A program made the position numbers and the translations under genes. A stretch of 64,000 bases of DNA from Xestospongia bergquistia (taxonomy: Eukaryota; Porifera; Demospongiae; Haplosclerida; Petrosiidae), in NCBI GenBank assembly GCA_963965975.1, contig OZ014413.1, forward strand, positions 1,304,501-1,368,500, read 5' to 3'. The stretch's first letter is position 1. Each line of letters begins with the position of its first letter. Below the pieces are notes generated by a model. It was given only the letters and a program-made list of their open reading frames with translations, had not been told where the DNA came from and made no database searches. Of this stretch, positions 33,149-43,806 are shown piece after piece.

Positions 33149-35060
33149 ATGGAAGAAGCCACAGCTCTAAAGTGGGTCAAAGCTAGCAATGGCGATGTCC
33201 CCAAATATGCTATAGAGGGAGGAACAGTTGCTGGAGAGACAGTCTATATTGGTCGGGCACAAGGTTATGATACTAGCTTAAACCCAGGTATGATAGTGAA
33301 AAGTTCTAAGACTTGCATCTCTACTCAACCAAAATCACAAACTCCACATTTTAATTCTTCATTTTCATTCCCTATTCAACCAAATTTACAAACCCAACTT
33401 TATAATTCTTCATATGAGGTTCTAGTATGTCCAAATGCTACAGACACGTTAGATTGGATAGAGACTACTGGTGACAACATCCCTCCTAATGCGCTAAATG
33501 GTGGCTTTGAGAAACCTGGTGAACCATACTATATTGGTCGAACAAAATTAGGCAAAGGTGAAAAGAACTTTATAATTGGAAAAGTCAATCCTCGTGTAGG
33601 CGAGTTGGCTGTTTATTTTACTGATACTCATACAATCAGTACATTTGTTAAGTATGAGATTTTGGTGACTAAGGAAAAAGTGGAAATTGTAGAAGAAGTA
33701 CTTAAGCAAACATTTTATGATGTCAAATACAATATTAATGCTAGAGCTGTGAAACATACTACTGTCTCCTGTGTTGCTTTAGCTAATGTTCCTATAAATA
33801 ATACCTCATCATTGCCTCAGAAGATGACAACCAGTACTTCACTCTTTATTACCGAGACATTTACGTGGTTGGCTGACAATGTCACAAAAAAGGGACCTTT
33901 AACACAATTTAAATGTGGTGTACCATACATTCCTTTTGATGATGATCATGACGTAGTGTCTGTCACTCCTATTGGAATTCTACCTGAGCAGAAGCCGAAG
34001 GTAGATCAAAGTTCAAGTTCGCGTGTATTTCGTTGTTCACGGAATGTGTACCCTTCTGTTTCAGGAGGTACTTACAATGTAATACATTATTATAGCTCTA
34101 GATTATTTTACACTTTGTAATAGTAATTTATCTAATGTGCAGTGTTTTGTTATGGAAGGTGCATTTATTAGTAGTAGTAAGACCATTATGTGAAATACGT
34201 ACTGTGTCATATATGATACATTAACTATAAAATGATAACACATTGATTACAAAATTATAACACATTGACTACAAAATGATAGCACATTGACTACAAAATG
34301 ATAGCACATTGACTACAAAATTATAACACATTGACTACAAAATGATAGCACATTGACTACAAAATGATACCACATTGACTACAAAATTATAACACGTTGA
34401 CTACAAAATGATAGCACATTGACTACAAAATGATACCACATTGACTACAAAATGATAGCACATTGACTACAAAATTATAACACATTGACTACAAAATGAT
34501 AGCACATTGACTACAAAATGATACCACATTGACTACAAAATGATAGCACCATTGACTACAAAATGATAGCACATTGACTACAAAATGATAGCACATTGAC
34601 TACAAAATGATAGCACATTGACTACAAAATTATAACACACTTTTAGTTATCTATTAACAGACTTGAGCTATTTTTTAAAAGCATATAATGTCAATTGTTT
34701 GTTTCATGAAGTAATAAATTTTTTTCCTTTCTATTTACAGTAATGATCGGAGGTGCTATGCCTTCAGATATCCAAAAATATTTAACAGGCAATATACCGC
34801 TCACTACCACCAACTGGGGCAATCCTATCTTGCGCAACACATACAGAAACCAGGATATAAGCTATACTGTCCCTCCTCATACTACAATGAGTGTAGTAGT
34901 AGAAGGAACTAAGCATATACTTGAGGTTCCCTATGTTGCTAATCTTAGTAAGATCTACAAAAATGGAACAACTGCTGAAGAAGAATATCAAGGAACTTTT
35001 CAGAGTACTTGGTTTTCTGATATACGCTTAGTTTATGGCAAAGAACAGGCAAATAATTAA
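33149..35060 (+). CDS. DM9 / aerolysin-like (natterin-type) protein N6
   Basis: Exons 33149-34067 and 34741-35060 give 412 residues. DM9 repeat 1 contains an insertion of about 25 residues rich in Gln, Pro, Ser and Phe, built of two similar halves (QPKSQTPHFNSS and QPNLQTQLYNSS). This looks like an internal duplication absent from the paralogues. Repeat 2 has NPRVG in place of DPRAG. The aerolysin-like half keeps TSTSLFITETFTW and exon 2 keeps VPPHTTMSVVVEG. The intron is largely filled by a 22-bp tandem repeat. It is the last member of the array. Confidence 0.8.
34227..34638. repeat. 22-bp minisatellite in the N6 intron
   Basis: About 18-19 tandem units of the type aaaatgatagcacattgact, varying mainly at one triplet-like position (ttataa, tgatag, tgatac). 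One unit has a 1-base insertion. The variants are mixed, suggesting turnover by slippage or unequal exchange. Confidence 0.92.
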
Positions 35061-35356
35061 TATAAATGTCTTACATATACTCTTTAGCATAATTTATCAA
35101 TAATATTTTTGTTAACACTTCTATTGAGGGGATGGTGTATACATTAGCAGCATATATGGTACAAGAGGAATCGCTTATGAATACGAGATTCATCTGGTAA
35201 ACTAAGTGTATTATACACAGCTAAGATTTTGCATGCGCAAAATATAATAATTACAGGCACTTAACCTGCCCCCGACTTGCCGACAAAAATCTCTCGGAAC
35301 GCTCACACTTAATTATTCGTACTCGCGGACTTGGAGAAGACGAGTATTTGCAAAAT

Positions 35357-36457
35357 ATGGCGAGAATTGGTGGACAAGTGGCCATTGCTGCAACAGAGGA
35401 CGGTGTAGCTCTCGTGAAGAAAGAGTTGATAGTAGATCCAGAAAGTGGTTTGTTACTCGAGGTGGAGAATGTTAAAGTAGCTGTGGACATTGGAGGAGGG
35501 AACATTGTTGTGAAAGAGGAACAACGCATAAAAGGGATCCATGTACCTTCAGCTGCAATTAGAGTATGTTAAACAATGCATGAAAGTTGATGAGAGCATG
35601 TTGTAGAGAGATAGCTATAATCAGAGATCTTTAAATGCACCAATGCACATTAAGTGCAATTCAATATTGCATATAATAAAGATAAGATGAAAGAAAATAA
35701 GATTAGTGCTGGGTTTACTTCATAGATAAATAGGGTATATAGGGACTTTATTCTTTTTAATATGTGTGTGTCATGGTTATATGTGTATACTTGTATCTGG
35801 TGTAAGTATAGAAAGAAATCTTTGATACAGTAGCTGGCTGCAGTAAAGTATAAAAACTTCCAACAGTTAGACATAATTTTTATACAATAAACAAAGAAGC
35901 TGCACATCTAGTTTCTTTTCTTAGGCTCAAAGTGGCCGTTGTGCTATTGAGCAACGTCGTCCTCAACCTCCGCCCCCTTCCCGACCACGACCTAGTCAGC
36001 CTTCAAGTGAGTAGGATCAACTGATAAGAGTGCATGATGTTTAGTGCACAGTACTAATTTATCTTATACTGCAAGTATCTTATGTCTGTAGTATATAAAT
36101 TAGTGTTTACTAATTTACTAAACAGGAAATGGAATATACTGTAGTGTATAATTACTGGTAATGTCTAAGGATACAAAAAATATATACAGTACATACTTTA
36201 TTAAAGCATTTACTTGTATATAGTAAATAAGTTTAGTAAATGACGTAGTTGACTATGTGGTTGTCCACAGGTCTGGTATTTGCACACCCTCACACATAAT
36301 GTAATGGTAATTATATAAGTTGTTACTATTAGATGATGCCATAAACAGACTTTACTATAGAATGTGTACTAATGTAAACTTATTGTGGAGAAATATTATT
36401 AAGACATCATTTCTTTATTAAGGGAGCCGAGATAGTAGCAGCTGTACTATACAGTGA
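35357..36457 (+). CDS. Small soluble protein with the type B 4TM N-terminal domain
   Basis: Exons 35357-35563, 35925-36006 and 36423-36457 give 107 residues. Exon 1 (69 codons, MARIGGQVAIAATEDGVAL onward) matches exon 1 of the type B 4TM genes in length, phase, Met-Ala start, the VD..SG[LF] turn and the alternating hydrophobic pattern. Exon 2 is Pro/Arg/Gln-rich (RRPQPPPPSRPRPSQPS), a possible SH3-type ligand. A short third exon ends in SCTIQ. There is no microexon and no membrane segment. The last exon is the least certain. It may be a cytoplasmic partner or competitor of the 4TM proteins, or the ancestral domain; function unknown. The leader is locally GC/CpG-rich. Confidence 0.6.
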
Positions 36458-37690
36458 GACTACTTGTCGGAAAGAATGCTATGAAAAAGCAAATTATTTT
36501 CCTATTAATTTAATCAGTGTATTGTGATATGTCATTTGATATATATATATATATAATATTTCTATTATAATGATTGTCGTGTTAACTTATTATTATAGAG
36601 ATATTAACTGCTATTACATACCTTTTAAGCTAGACATTTGTTTTTGTCAAAACATTAGCCCTGTTATATGTGTTGTTATAATTAATACTTATCTACATTT
36701 GGTAATGGTTGTAAATGTTTCGTTGCTAACTAACACAATTAATGTCAATGTTAATTATGATTTTAAAAAATAATTATTTATATGCTGTGCTTGCAAATCT
36801 CATCTAATGAATGGACTTTAAGCACATACTGTTGGTCCAGAAAGGAATAATGAATATATTTACTTATCAATGACTTTTCCAGGAATTATTCATTCCTAGA
36901 AAAGATATGTAAACTAACTCCATATTCAGTATTACAGTAAGTATACTATATTAACTTCAGTATATTTAGCTTCAACAACAACACATTCCATAATTTTGCT
37001 GACAAGGCAATTCATTGCACCTGCCACATTCCACTTGACATATTGGTTAGTAAAGTACAACTATACAATTGGGAATAACTCTAATAATTATACACGTGAG
37101 CTATATATACTGGGTTTTATAGAGAAGAAACACAACTATTATAGTGTGTACAAGTGTTGTTTAATTGCTAATTGGAGTGTGGGCTGACAATGCACTTTCA
37201 CTTTGCTGTTATCATATCATTATTTGACAGATCAGCACTAAAGTTTAAAGTATATACTATAATTGAAAATAAAAATGTGCAAAGGTGTTATTTATTGGGT
37301 TTAAACAATATGTGTATACAAGTATTATTCAATAGTCGATCAGTTGTAGTAGATCAAGAGTATAGTTCCAAGAGAATCTTTAAATTACGTTCTTTGGACT
37401 GTAAGCTTTGAAGTTTCAAGTGATCTATAAGTTCTCCAATCTATACATCAATATAAGAAGAGATTTATAGCTTTGTTAGTACAGTAAAGGTTTAATTTTA
37501 GCGCTTGACTTTTGTACACACAATGAAAAGTGTTAGCACTTAACTTTGGCACAAACAATTGTGAATAATGACAATATTACATAATATTTCATTTGATATT
37601 AGTTGACTCAATGCATTTGTTGAATGTGTTAAATGTAACAGCAGGGGTTTAGTTATAAGCAAAATGATTTCCAATACAACGCTAAGATCT
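36458..37690. other. AT-rich spacer
   Basis: No gene is supported; the short ORFs are chance. It may contain 3' exons of the minus-strand gene that begins at 41342, but none could be picked out. Confidence 0.35.
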
Positions 37691-37706
37691 TAAATTAAAG
37701 TCTTAC

Positions 37707-40108
37707 CTCAAGATTGTCATTCTTGATTTTTAAATTTCGTAAATGATGTTCACATTTTGACTGCCTATAAAGACAATTACAAGTACACATACTTACAGCA
37801 GATGCATAGACCAGCAGGTAACCAAACGTGATTGTATGTTGAATAATTTAAAAACTAGCACCTAATGTATTTAAAGTTAACAATTTGTAGGTTTTCAACT
37901 ACAAATAATATCATTTAACAAGTAAACCCCACTCATTAGTACTATAAATATATGTACAATTATATGAAACTTGTATGTAATATAACAACACTTACCAAAA
38001 TGAGGTAGTTAGATGATGCAGGCTTGTATTAATAAAACGACCACATGTTCTTAACCTATTAAAATTAAATTATAAATTACTGAACACTTAATAATATATA
38101 CTAATTTTAAAAATGGCATTACTTTTCATCATTAAGTTGTACTAGCTCCTCTTCATCCTCCATGTTCTGTAATGACTCCTTTAAAAGTAATAATTGTTTC
38201 TATATTAGGAAAATTAGAATGAGATTCTTTATAAAAAAAGACATAATGTAATAGAGAGTACTAGTATCTAACTTAATTTAAGCATAGGAAACTTATATTG
38301 ATATAAAAATAAGCATAATATTGTATTGTAATGTATTACTGCTATACTATTAGCATGATGACAGGTTCATACTGTAATTATAATTATAATTATATAGGTT
38401 GTATGTATGCAGTAAATTATTTGACTTAAACTGAAAGTAAATGACTGTTTTTATTTCTAAAGTGCTATCAGATTGACTGTTTTATTTAATGTGATAGCAT
38501 GTTAAGAATTAATAGTATCATGCTTACTTTACAAGCATACAACAACATTGATTAAATCAACTAAACATTCCCTTGTATGTAACCTGTATATATAAATAAC
38601 AATATAGATAATCAACAAATCAATTTTTACAAAGATATATACAGAGAGTGTCTAAAGCATTGCACAGAAGTGCTATGAATGCACGTATATCATATTGTAA
38701 GGGGAGGAGACTATACTGTACATATATAGTAAAGGTCAAAGTTTAAAGTTTATAGTTTACATGTAATATTATTATGTATATAATATACCTCAACTTGAGA
38801 TATCTTGTCTTTTGTTGAGAAATTTGAGCAAATTTCTTTATTGTTTTCACTAGCAGATACAATCTTTGTGTTTACAGGAGCTGAATTTGATTTTTTGCCA
38901 CTCCAGGATTTTTTAACCCTCTGATTTCGACTGCCTTGTGATAATGATGGTTGTTTCAAGCTTTTTGTCTTATTCTTGCCAGCAGTAGAACTAGTCTGAT
39001 ATTTTAATACATGCATAGTTTCATCATCAAATTGAGCTTGATCACCTTGATAATCAAGCTCAGGCATGGATGAGTTTGGGAGTGAGTCTTTCATTATAGA
39101 TGAATGAGTCTGACCTCCAAACACAGCTGCAATTTTAATTTTTCGTTTTTCTTTTGTTTTAGGTATTACTGGACTCGGTGATATGGGCTTTGCATTAGTT
39201 GATAATTCCCGAGAATGATTGTTCAGACAGTCTTCTGGATTTTCATTCTTAATAGTCAATGGGATAATAAAGTTAGAATGTCCATTAGAAGTAGTGCCCA
39301 TCTCAGCACCAGTAGTAACTTGTGTAGATGAGTTAGTTGCTACAGAAGATAATTCTTCCTTCTTTGAACCTAATGAAGTTGATTCTTTAACCCCCAAAGC
39401 ATTGATTGAAGTTTCATTATTATTAGCTAATATGTCTTGTCTAAGAGGCATCTCCTCAACACAAATTGTGTTACTAGTTGCTGAATCATTTACACTTCTT
39501 TGTTTTTCAGCTTCATCTGCTAAATTGGTAGTAGCCATGTATGCCTCTTCTTTATGCAAAGAAATGTGACTATGACAGCTGGGATTGAACGAAGACCATC
39601 TTCTTGTCTTAACAGCTAATGCATATATTAAGAAATAAAGAATAAATAGATATGATGACAACAATCCTATAAAATAGTGTTAGCATTGAACACTGGTTTA
39701 TTGTAAAGGAGCAAAGATAATGCTAATTAGCAAAAGCTGTGCTTTAGTAGTATCAACTTTATGTGGCAAGCAAAAAGAATGCCATTAGCAAAGATGTGAA
39801 AATGATAAAGATACAAATTTCATTCTCTCTGTTACAAGAAAGAACATCAAAGAACCACAAAGCACAACAATAAAGGGATCTTATAGCCACATCTTTTTTA
39901 TTCTGATAGTCAAAGAGTCAGTATTAACATTGAGACATTGTTGAAAAACTAGTACCCTAGAATATATTAACTGAAACTTTGTACTTTGAACCATCCAAAC
40001 TATATTGCAGTTTGGAGCCGTTCACTAAAAGCTCTCATATAGAAAAATAAAAATTGACTGCTAAATGGGACATTGGTCATTGTTTAGTGTACCAAAGCTG
40101 TTTGTAAC

Positions 40109-40152
<44 letters not shown>

Positions 40153-40416
40153 TATATCACTTTAAAACTTAGTCAGTTATTTTAACAACTAATTTGTAGC
40201 ATACATGGATGGAGTACTATTAAATCAAAAGTTCATACGAATTACTCACTGTATAATTTGTTGCTTTGTAATTATATACGATATAAGGTATATAATTACA
40301 AAGAAATACCAACAAATCATACAGACAATAGTTCACATGAATTTTAGATTCAATAGTAATCCACCCATGTATGCTACAAATTAGTTGCTAAAATAACTGA
40401 TTACTTTTATAGTGAC

Positions 40417-40500
<84 letters not shown>

Positions 40501-41342
40501 ATATGTATATAGGTCCAGTTATCATGGAAGTTATAAGCTGAAATTACAAGTTCTAGATAGCAACTAGACCTATTGTTGGTAATGGGTATTAATAATAAAT
40601 GTTAATTTGTGATAGCATTGATTTGAGTGATAAATTAAACTCACAAAGACTAGACTTTCTGTGTGAAACAAGTTAGCACTACATCAGTTTCGAAATTAAA
40701 TTTCTCAAAGCAATTAATACGCAAACAATTTGCATAAATTAAATATGACAAGCAGAAAGCAATCATGAAAATTAAATTACACGTAAAAATAATTAATTAG
40801 CATATTTCCTAAAAAATTATACAGTAGGCATTTTAATTGTCACCCATTAAAGTCATATATACACTATACATGTATACTAATACATCTACATACAGTATAA
40901 CTCAATAGTATGTACATATACACAGTATAGAGCGAGAATAAGAAGAATGTCAGACATAGAAAGTTGCCATTTTTCACTATTGTTTATATTATTCAAATAT
41001 GTAATATAATATTGTACATACTTATTGTTCATATAGTCTCATTCCCAGTCATCACCAGAGCTGTCTGGGAATGAGACTATGCAGTTTGGTATTGTATACA
41101 AACCACAGTAAAGACAGTAATATCTACTTACTGACATTTAATGATTTCAGTTGCTTCATCTGGTATCTGTAAATGATTCAACAGCTTATTAACACCGACC
41201 TTTACCTTCCTCTCCTGAACTCTTAGTCTACATAAACTTCCTTCATCACAAGATCCTTCAATGACTACTTATATCAGAATGAAAGAATAAAAAAGGTAAC
41301 AGCTATTATGTAACGCAATACCAGCTGCATCTTACCAGACAT
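37707..41342 (-). CDS. Unrecognised minus-strand gene, partly resolved
   Basis: The start is likely at 41342, with a 7-nt first coding exon (41336-41342, ATGTCTG) joined to 41132-41264, which encodes a basic, Glu/Lys-rich segment (CRLRVQERKVKVGVNKLLNH). A large exon follows at about 39640-38790. It is Ser/Thr/Asn/Lys-rich, likely disordered and perhaps nuclear, with basic patches (PKTKEKRKIKIAAVFGG). Further small exons are consistent in phase near 38180-38120 (acidic, NMEDEEELVQL), 38040-37990 and 37760-37707 (coiled-coil-like HHLRNLKIKNDNLE). The join between 41132 and the large exon does not keep the frame directly, so an exon is missing or two genes are merged. The 3' end is not found. 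No homologue recognised. Confidence 0.45.
40153..40428. mobile_element. Large foldback element with TA/TG flanks
   Basis: Inverted arms of about 120-130 bp (left from atatatcactttaaaac, right ending at tagtgacatat) meet at a near-perfect palindrome around 40281. (TA)n precedes it and (TG)n follows. Arm identity is moderate, so the element is not very recent. No coding capacity. Confidence 0.75.
40427..40491. repeat. (GT)n microsatellite
   Basis: About 32 GT units directly at the right edge of the foldback. Confidence 0.9.
41033..41080. repeat. Perfect 16-bp hairpin with 16-nt loop
   Basis: Arms atagtctcattcccag (41033-41048) and its exact complement (41065-41080) flank a 16-nt spacer. It lies in an intron of the minus-strand gene. 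It may be a tiny foldback insertion or an RNA hairpin. Confidence 0.85.
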
Positions 41343-41595
41343 CTTAGACTACCACTCTTAACAGCAGTGACTGAATGTCCACGTGTTAATAGGCGTGGTT
41401 CATGCACTCATCAGGGTCGACTAGCATTGTTTTTATCTATAGATCTTAAGTATTAGCTGTAAGGTCAGTGTATTTACAGTGTGTATGACATTACTATATA
41501 ATATATAATTAATATATACATTAATATATTAATATATAATATTATCATACAAACTATGTACCAGTAGTAACTATATTCTACAGGTCGTTGTTGCT

Positions 41596-42945
41596 ATGTT
41601 CAGACACTACACCAAAGTTACATTGATATGTAATTCTAATCTTTGGAATAGAGCACAGCAAACTATTATAGAAATGCCAAGACTATATAGACTTAATCCA
41701 AAGGGATTTTATCAACCTCTTATCAGATCTTATCAACGTCATCGAATGTGGGTATACAACATCAGATATGTCACAAGTTGCAGTCATGAAAATGGCACAA
41801 GTTCACTCTCAAATTCTTCTCACAACAAATTAATACAAACAAAAACAACGTCATGGCAATATGGTGGAGGGAAAAAGTGGTGGAGGACAAGATCACTAGT
41901 AGGCGTGGCTCTATTTGCTGGAGTACTACCCTTCTTTGGTGCTTCAGAGAAAGAGAGTGGTAATCGTGACGGCTACATGGCTGAACCTATATCTGGTTAT
42001 GAGGCAATGAAGGGTAATAGATTGGAGATGAGATTGAAAATGGAGAAAATGATCATGAATGTTCAATATAAGTTATGCAAAGAATTAGCTATGTTTGAGC
42101 CACGTAAATCATTTCGTGTTGATCGATGGGAACGTGTGGAAGGAGGAGGTGGGATTAGCTGTGTCTTACAAGATGGAGACACATTTGAAAAAGCTGGTAT
42201 CAATATTTCTGTTGTCCATGGCAACTTACCTCCATCGGCTGTGGCACAAATGCGAACACGTGGAAAAAACCTTCCTGAAAATAAGGATCTACCTTTCCAT
42301 GCATTAGGAATAAGTTGTGTCATACATCCAGTCAATCCTTTTATACCAACCATCCACTTTAACTATCGATACTTTGAAGTCAATGATGGGTCTGGTAATA
42401 TTCAGTGGTGGTTTGGAGGTGGCACAGATTTAACCCCTTATTACCTTGACGAAGATGATGCTATCCACTTTCATAGAACTCTCAAAGAGGCTTGTGATTC
42501 AAATGATGTATCACTTTACCCAAAATTTAAAAAGTGGTGTGATGATTATTTCAATGTTACCCATCGAGGAGAAAGACGTGGGATTGGAGGGATTTTCTTT
42601 GATGATCTTGACACTCCTTCACAAGATAAATGTTTCAAATTTGTCACCTCTTGTGCAGACGCTGTCATTCCATCTTATATTCCACTGGTCACCAAACACA
42701 AGGATACACCATATACACAAGAACAATACAAATGGCAACAACTTCGTCGTGGACGATATGTAGAGTTCAATCTCATTCATGATCGTGGGACAAGGTTTGG
42801 TCTCCTTACACCTGGAGCTCGTATCGAGAGTATTTTGATGTCTTTACCACTGACAGCCCGCTGGGAATACATGCATAAACCTGAAGAAGGATCACCTGAA
42901 GATAAATTAATGGAAGTTTTGAAAGAACCAAAAGACTGGATTTAG
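41596..42945 (+). CDS. CPOX: Oxygen-dependent coproporphyrinogen-III oxidase
   Basis: This single 449-residue open frame encodes CPOX, which oxidatively decarboxylates coproporphyrinogen III to protoporphyrinogen IX in haem synthesis, in the mitochondrial intermembrane space. Residues 1-55 are basic with no acidic cluster, a likely mitochondrial presequence. A hydrophobic segment near 97-112 ([16 protein letters not shown]) fits the stop-transfer part of the leader. The catalytic domain from about 125 carries FNYRYFE, the [14 protein letters not shown] motif and the family signature [18 protein letters not shown] near 385. Length matches animal CPOX (about 450). The coding region has no introns, unlike its neighbours; a ttctacag acceptor just before the ATG suggests a 5'UTR intron. 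It is divergent from the gene starting at 41342, about 250 bp apart. Confidence 0.95.
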   Translation: MFRHYTKVTLICNSNLWNRAQQTIIEMPRLYRLNPKGFYQPLIRSYQRHRMWVYNIRYVTSCSHENGTSSLSNSSHNKLIQTKTTSWQYGGGKKWWRTRSLVGVALFAGVLPFFGASEKESGNRDGYMAEPISGYEAMKGNRLEMRLKMEKMIMNVQYKLCKELAMFEPRKSFRVDRWERVEGGGGISCVLQDGDTFEKAGINISVVHGNLPPSAVAQMRTRGKNLPENKDLPFHALGISCVIHPVNPFIPTIHFNYRYFEVNDGSGNIQWWFGGGTDLTPYYLDEDDAIHFHRTLKEACDSNDVSLYPKFKKWCDDYFNVTHRGERRGIGGIFFDDLDTPSQDKCFKFVTSCADAVIPSYIPLVTKHKDTPYTQEQYKWQQLRRGRYVEFNLIHDRGTRFGLLTPGARIESILMSLPLTARWEYMHKPEEGSPEDKLMEVLKEPKDWI

Positions 42946-42959
42946 ACTGAATTACATAG

Positions 42960-43190
42960 GATAGTTGTGTATAGCATTGATTTAATGATTCATCTTACAC
43001 ACCTATAACTAGGTTCTTTCCTAAAGTATATCAGTGAAAAATAATATCTTTTAATATCAATGCTACACTTGTCATGGATATTTGTGTATAGCATTGATCT
43101 CATGATTCATCTTACACACCTATAACTAGGTTTTTCCCTCAATGAAATGCAGTATCTTTAAAAGCAATGTTACATTTGTCATGTTGAAAC
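42960..43190. repeat. Two tandem copies of a ~118-bp unit after CPOX
   Basis: Unit 1 (from about 42966) and unit 2 (from about 43084) share tgtgtatagcattgat, atgattcatcttacacacc and tataactaggtt, as well as their tails. The position suggests the CPOX 3'UTR. Confidence 0.85.
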
Positions 43191-43806
43191 ATTTCCCAAC
43201 AGGAAATAGATGACAATATGCAAGTGATATGAAGACAAAGAATATGAAGAAATGATAAGAAATATATCATAATGACAACGATTGTACTATTTACTGTGTT
43301 GGTAATATCTATATAATAAATAGAAATAAAACTATAACAATGTAGTGTAGTAGTTTAAAGATATGTTAATCCTTTTATAAAATAACCAAGCAATCACAGA
43401 ATGGAGAATGGTAGATAAAGAGGAAGGAGGTTAAAGAAATGTCAAGAACAGCTGGAACGCTGTTGTAGTAGCTGACAAGCGACAAAAGTGCTTCCATATA
43501 ATAATATTATTTAAAAATCCACTTTCTTCTTTTCCGAAAGAAATGAGAATAAATGTAAGTATCCTTTTTAAAAATTCCTATTTTTAGAGGATAAAAACCT
43601 CCACTTAAAACGGAAGGCATAGTCATGCAGTAGTCACATGACTGAGGCAAGTGTCATATGACAATTGAGAAGAAAACCAAAGTTTGGAAGAGAAGATATG
43701 ATACAAGAAGATGAGAAAAAGAGAGAACTTGAAACTGAAGAATGAATAATGGAGATATATAGTTTGAAGAGCGAAATGGTGGTTACAAAATGGATAGGAG
43801 GTGAAG

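Noticed and set aside
34227..34638. CRISPR-like direct repeats
   Set aside because: Units are contiguous without spacers and the genome is eukaryotic; it is a minisatellite.
36570..37411. Several short + strand ORFs
   Set aside because: They have no splice context, no similarity to neighbours and composition equal to AT-rich spacer.
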